Below, piece by piece: positions 58,901-64,000 of a stretch of 64,000 nt of DNA. Numbering within the stretch: position 1 is the first letter of the stretch; every line of letters begins with the position of its first letter. The DNA comes from Porogramme epimiltina (taxonomy: Eukaryota > Basidiomycota > Agaricomycetes > Polyporales > Polyporaceae), in the NCBI GenBank assembly GCA_900155495.1, contig FTLJ01000080.1, forward strand, positions 1-64,000, in the 5' to 3' direction. Position numbers and translations under genes: made by a program. The notes beneath the pieces were generated by a model, which searched no databases, was not told the DNA's origin, and saw only the letters and a list, made by a program, of their open reading frames with translations.

Positions 58901-60957
58901 CGCCTGACAGATACGGTTGTGTCCTGTACGTCGTTGTTCCGAAGGGCTTCGCGAAGTTGTGATACGGTACTGTCATCTTGAATCTTGCACCTGCTGCGTT
59001 GCTTGCCGTGCCAAAGTGGGTGACTGCGTAGGGCATGAATGACGCGTGGCCGAAACGAGGAACGCTTCGGTTGCGTGATCAAATCCGCGTAGTCATGCGA
59101 AATTTGTTCGACAAATCCGGCGATATCCCTGTTTTCATGTCGGTGGAGCAGCCACAATGCCATCGGACATTCGGGTCCGCGGTATCCTAGGTCTTATGGT
59201 CAGTACTATCGCATATAGAGCGAACTTTAGGGTAGCTTACCGTGGCAGCGGAATAGAGCTTGGCGACGGCTTGTATCCCTGTGGAACCCATGCGGTTGAA
59301 TATCCGTTCAACGTTGCATCCAGCATTGAATGGACCAACTTCGAAAGATCGAAGTAACTGATCAGAAAAAGCAATATGATAATCTAGGTGGGAGTATTCT
59401 CATACCCACGCCAATTCCCGCCATCCCTAGTCCGAGGCAATGATATATTATCATGCCGTGCTATGTCGGACCAAGAACCTGGGATCGGGGTGGAGTATCT
59501 CTCATGCAGCATGAATCGCAATCTAAAGAATTGAGCGGCCACGTCGCTTAGCCGAGAGCACTCGACAACACCCAGATTGGCGTATAGGCGCTTTTGACGG
59601 CGAGATCTGAAGCATGTGCATTACTTACGTTGTGGTTGCAGGGTGAACTCGTATGAGGATGGTTCAAGCGGCGTTGTGCTACTTGTAGAAGCCCCAATTG
59701 GTCATTATGTCCGACGAAAGGAGCCCCAATACCCTTCATCCGTGGGTTTACAGCTATGAAATGTGCCTAGCTGTCAGCCAATGCCCATCGAAAACGGCGG
59801 CGAAAGACAGTGTGTGCATTTCCGAGCATATCGATGGCGTAACATCGGGGAGGAATGCGAGAGATATCCGGCCACGCGCTGATACGTTACGAGCTTCGAG
59901 AAGCAGGCCCAGTCGCCGCTCTCATGTAGTAAGGATGCATATGTAATCATCGAAGCTCTGTCCGGAGCCGGTTCAGCCGTCCGACCAGAGCTTCCAGGTA
60001 CATCTGAGACGCAGAGTTTAACCCGCGCAGTGCTCACGTCAACGCATGGCAAGCGTCGGCTTATAAGTAAGGCTTTTAAAGAGAGTGCCGGTGTGGTATT
60101 TCGGCAGTTGGTGGGCTATCAGCCCCAACTCTGAAGAGCGCAAAGGGCTATACGTCGATGCGAACACTCGTATTGCTCTGGCATCGCCCCACCGGCTGCG
60201 CGCGAGTCGCGAAAGAAGCCGAATGAAAATACAGCTGCGGTGAAGTCGTACTCACGATGTATAGTTTCCCGAACTGCCCGACGCTTATGGCACCCGCGCG
60301 GCGAAACGTTGCGAAATCATTCCGAGGTTCAGAGAAGCTCGAGTCGGTGCGTATAGAGGTAAGCTCGAACAGTAGTGAGACGGCACAATTACAAGTCCAA
60401 GTGGCCAGGCGAGTGTAGGCGGCTGAAGGAGAAGGCCGTCGGCCGAACGGGCCCAGAATCTCCTTTTGGGGCCCGGCTATGTCGGCAATCATGTCGGCCC
60501 GACTCTGACACTTCGCCGCCCCGCCCAAACCGAGACTCAGTTAACGGATAAGTTAACCTTGAACAGGGTTCAGCAGAACAGGTTCGTCCGACCACGACAT
60601 CTTTGTTCGTATGGTCTGGATAACGGCAAAGTCGATTAATATCACATGCAGGAACCTCGGATCCTAACAGCAGAGACGGGAAAGGTACGCCGTGACGTTC
60701 CCGCACAATGGATCCTTCAACTCCTTGAAGAGACCTAACTCGACTATCTCCAGCCTCTCAGCTTCATGACAGATGACGGCAGGAGAACGATGCATCGGAT
60801 GCGCTAGAGTGTTACCCTTCCAGTGAAGAGAGATACATGCACAACTGGTCATATCATCAGCGTGGTCGAGAATGCCGCATCGCATCCACAATGTAATCCT
60901 TCAGCCGGTCCCAATCGATAGCGGGTTCTCCTCCGCCCTGGCCATTCCTCGGCCGTG
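58901..60957. other. Intergenic stretch, nothing recognised
   Basis: About 2.05 kb upstream of reductase 3 and downstream of the next gene. Short frames only; no repeat or RNA gene recognised. The part next to 60,957 may hold a further C-terminal exon of the orphan-family gene, but I could not support one. Confidence 0.45.
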
Positions 60958-62151
60958 TCAAAGCCGAGACGGAGCGGAGGAGTCAGCAGATTGCGACTCG
61001 TCTGTGCAATCTGCATTCACCGTGAGCGACTCGTACCCTCCCCTGACGTTTTTCTTAATGACAACCGTCGTTTCCGCCTTCAGGGCCCTGAGATCTCCGC
61101 ACCACACTGGTTTCACGTACTGGACGTCGGCTCGAAGCATTTGTCCTTCGGTGTACGCTATATCATTTAACGCCACGTACGCGCGCAGCACCGGTGTGAA
61201 GTTCGCCAGGATGGCGAGCTCGTCGCTGTGAAATATGCCGCAGACACATCAACAATGCGAGCCAGAGAGCACAACAACCGCATAAAACGAACCCAAGGGC
61301 AGGATAAACCATCGCAGTGTGTATTGTTTCGTCCATTGTCCCCTTCTTTGTGATAAACCCTAAACTCCAGCTTAGGTACGGGAAACTTGCGGGCGTGCTA
61401 ATACGTACCAATACCGATATGAGCGGGGCCGTGTGTCCCATTGATGACTTGCATGACGTCGACATGAGACATGAACCTAGGGTCCTGTCGTGGTCGAGAG
61501 CCGTAAGCTGCATTCTATCACAATCACAGAACATGGGACGTTTGTCTTACGGAGAATTCATACACAGAGGCCTGTAAACCGGCCTCTTTCATGACCAACG
61601 TTGTCGATTGGCCAGGCTGCTAACGCGTGAGCCTGCAGGAGCTGCCACAGTTCGAGATGAGGTAGTTACCTTGATATGAATATACGTGTTGGAGGTGACT
61701 ATAGAGTTCGCATCGATTTGTGCAGCGCTGAAAGCCATTCTGCACACGCGCTCCGTTGAGCAGCCCCAATCACGTTTGCAAGTTCACAGAGCGTACGTAT
61801 CGGTCCACGTAACCGGAATCTTGATTCCACCTGAGATCGGGATCAGGTAAGCATCCCACAACGTACGATTCATGCACACCTAGCCTTACCTTGCGCGGGC
61901 AGGTTCGCCACTCTAGAGCCCCACAAACACTGTTGGCATCATTGAAAGTAAGTACGTGCAGGGGGTATACTCACTTCCACACGATAGAGAACCGCTTCTC
62001 AAACAGCCCCGGAACCCGCGGCATGAAGCACAGGACGAGCTGCACGTTCTCTCCTAGGTTATTGCTAGCGCCATAAGTAAGTTTATTGTGTTGACGGTCA
62101 GCCTGAGGCGAGACCGTACCATTTAAACGTGACTTGTCTGGAGTCTTCCAT
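60958..62151 (-). CDS. Uncharacterised many-exon protein, family member 2 (short C-terminus)
   Basis: No long reading frame exists here; the gene emerges when exons are aligned with the 13.8-15.8 kb gene. ATG 62151 with exon 1 62120-62151 (MEDSRQVTFKC), then 62064 leftward (NNLGENVQLVLCFMPRVPGL ... RFSIVWK). Small exons follow giving KVANLPAQG, GIKIPVTWTDT, MAFSAAQIDANSIVTSNTY, AGLQASVYEFS, DPRFMSHVDVMQVINGTHGP, FITKKGTMDETIHTAMVYPA, and LAILANFTPVLRAYVALNDI through LRALKAETTVVIKKNVRGGY. Each matches member 1 in order and each junction has GT-AG ends. Residues kept in both include the Trp-Lys, TWT, ING and YPA motifs. The protein stops at 60958, about 150 residues before the end of member 1, so the C-terminal half is missing or in unrecognised exons. 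Could be a functional short form or a decaying copy. Confidence 0.6.
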
Positions 62152-62439
62152 GTCGATTCTCGTAGAGTTGCGGCCCTTCCCCTTGTAGAGATAGTGTGAT
62201 CTAAAGGACAGGGAACAGAGACTCGCATGTGTCCCTCCTGTTTGTAGACGTGTCCGGGAATATTCCATCCCGGTTCTCTAGACATAATTGACGTTGACAG
62301 CGGAGTGTGCCTGTCTGCGATTTTAGACGCACATTCTTCAATATGATACACCCCTACTTTTGACATAGATATACTACTGCTTGCTGGGATGTAAGGAGGC
62401 TGCGACGCCCGTAGCTGGGGGTTTCAGCGAAACTCACAA
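62152..62439. other. Short intergenic, upstream of orphan-family gene 2
   Basis: About 290 bp between the HET gene stop and the ATG at 62151. Both genes are on the minus strand. No motif recognised. Confidence 0.4.
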
Positions 62440-64000
62440 CTAAGGGAACGACAAGGGGGGAAGCCCGTACGCATACCCTCCCACCTCGATATCCAGGACG
62501 TTGGACCCTGACACCTGCCCGGGACTAATCGTCAAGCGCACGCCGCGTGTCCTGTCCCCAAACGTCCTCGAGCCGAGCTCGAACTCCGCCATCGGGACGA
62601 GGTCGTACGCGCCCCCGTCGAACTGGACCGCGACGCGGATGTCCTCAATCCTGTACGTATCGCCGTACCCGCAATGCCGAGACTGCACCTGCAGGACAAA
62701 GCCCGTCGTCCCGCCCGAGCGCCGTGCATGAGTACACTGCACGCTGGAGAGGTGGTTGCCCGCGTCATCTCGATAAGACGTGTAGAGACGGGTGTTGATG
62801 TCCATCCCATGCTCCGCGCGCGCACCCGCCGGTCCGCGCGGGGGCGCGCCGAGCTCGGAGAACTCGAAACCCTCGAGGAGGAGCTTCCCCACGACCCAGC
62901 GGGGGATCACTGGCATCGACGATGGCGAGAGGTGGGGGCGCGTGTGCGCTCCGAGAGGCTTCGCCTGGCGGAAAGGGTGCCCGCCTGCGTCGTGGCTGAT
63001 GTATATGTCGGCCCACTCCGCGGCGAGTGGGCCTGTGATTGCAGGGGTTTCAGGCGTGTGGCTTTCGAAGGGCCACACCACTGCGTCGGCGAAATCTGGA
63101 TGAACGTAGATGATCCTTCCGTAGCCGGCCGAGGTGACGCCTTGAATGTCGGAGACGGCAGGGGCGCGGTCGACGGTATAGAGAGGAAGGGACGGATCGC
63201 CTCCGTGGCGTTTCAGAGGAAGCCCAAGGTATTGGGACCCACGCCTGCATGAGAGGACTGCTATAACCCTCTGGTCCGGAAGATGGTCTTCTGTGCGCAC
63301 TCTAATGAGAGGGACTTTCGCACGAACACCATGACTAGTCAATGTGAATGTTGGGATATCGCACATGATCCTGGATGGCATTTCAGGCTAGCGGACCACG
63401 ATCCTCACTTAGTATCCAACTATGCAGAAAACAATCCCACTCACCCACTGGAAGGGCGCCTCGAGGGAGACGATACGCCGCGATCGCTCTAAAACGGATA
63501 CGAAAGCCTCTACCGCGGTGGGTATCTCCTCCAGAGGAAGTTGTCCAGTTGCTCCACGGTTGGTGTTGTGTACGTCGAATACTGCAAGTGAAGGAGCAAG
63601 CAGTCCAGGTGGCCAATTGTGAGCTTGTAGGATACCGGGGCCAGCGGCCACCCCCTCCCACGCAAACAGCGTCTGGTCTGCTGACATTTTCAAGATCTCT
63701 TCTTGTAGCCTCCGGAACGCGTTCTCCCCTTCGCCATAGATAGTCGGCATATTGACGCCAAATAGGCCCATGAGTGAGTACGCGCGGTCCTCGACCCGCG
63801 TCGTCTCACGCTTGCGTGCCCACATCATCCTCTGAAGGACGCTGGCGTGCAAGAATGACCCAGGGGTGGTGAGAACGTCGGCTTCTATGCCAGTGATGGC
63901 GGATATGACAGAGGAGAGGGACGTTTTGGTGCCGATGACTTTCCAGGTCTGGGTAACGAAGACGACAGCAGCGGGCGCGACCAGCTCCTGGAGGGTCCAT
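62440..64000 (-). CDS. HET-domain protein, C-terminal part (5' end outside window)
   Basis: Reads leftward from beyond the right edge. Exon 63445-64000 and exon 62440-63387 are joined over a 57-bp intron, with the stop at 62442-62440. The first exon begins in WTLQELVAPAAVVFVTQTWK and continues with LQRMMWARKRETTRVEDRAY and SLMGLFGVNMPTIYGEGENA. These are the hallmark end of the HET (heterokaryon incompatibility) domain and its following segment. The long second exon (about 315 codons) is a C-terminal region with no domain I recognise; its GRIIYVHPDFADAVVWPFES and RDDAGNHLSSVQ stretches suggest a beta-rich fold. HET proteins mediate non-self recognition and cell death after hyphal fusion. The N-terminal part of the HET domain lies outside the window. 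Confidence 0.85.

Overview
The window is nuclear DNA of a filamentous basidiomycete, most likely an Agaricomycete of the polypore or white-rot type. Evidence: genes are cut into short exons by GT-AG introns of about 45-65 bp; coding regions are GC-rich; and the families present (DUF6533, DUF6534 and DUF6535 membrane proteins, heme peroxidases, adenylate-forming reductases, a HET protein, Kre9/Knh1-like GPI proteins) are ones that are expanded in Agaricomycetes. Gene spans below are inferred by joining exons by eye, so internal exon limits are approximate unless stated.

Layout. 0-4.4 kb: the tail of one DUF6534 membrane protein and a complete second one. 5.6-10.9 kb: a tandem pair of secreted heme peroxidases sharing an upstream element. 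11.0-13.0 kb: a membrane-anchored pepsin-type protease (minus). 13.8-15.8 kb: an uncharacterised many-exon gene (minus) whose only relative in the window lies at 61-62 kb. 17.1-19.3 kb: a Dal5-type MFS transporter (minus). 19.3-22.6 kb: gene-poor, with a diverged inverted repeat. 22.6-27.0 kb: a Kre9/Knh1-like GPI protein and a tyrosyl-DNA phosphodiesterase with ubiquitin-interacting motifs and a 9-nt microexon (both minus).

27.6-58.8 kb: the accessory core. Three paralogous adenylation-thiolation-reduction enzymes (27.6 +, 43.5 -, 54.5 -) surround a mitochondrial homoaconitase (LYS4, 41.0 +). Between the first reductase and LYS4 lies a segmental duplication. A unit carrying a reductase-gene tail, a DUF6535 gene tail and a P-loop NTPase (Crinkler-like) gene occurs twice, followed by a third copy in which the DUF6535 gene is whole and no NTPase gene is present. 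A DUF6533 membrane protein and a glutathione S-transferase lie between reductases 2 and 3, with a relic of a GST last exon upstream at 48.6 kb.

58.8-64.0 kb: an intergenic stretch, then the second member of the uncharacterised family (60.96-62.15, minus), recognisable only by exon-by-exon comparison with the 13.8 kb gene, and finally the C-terminal part of a HET-domain gene running off the right edge. No rRNA, tRNA, CRISPR array or intact transposase or reverse transcriptase was recognised. The strongest candidates for new biology are the two-member orphan family and the NTPase-in-DUF6535 duplicated module.
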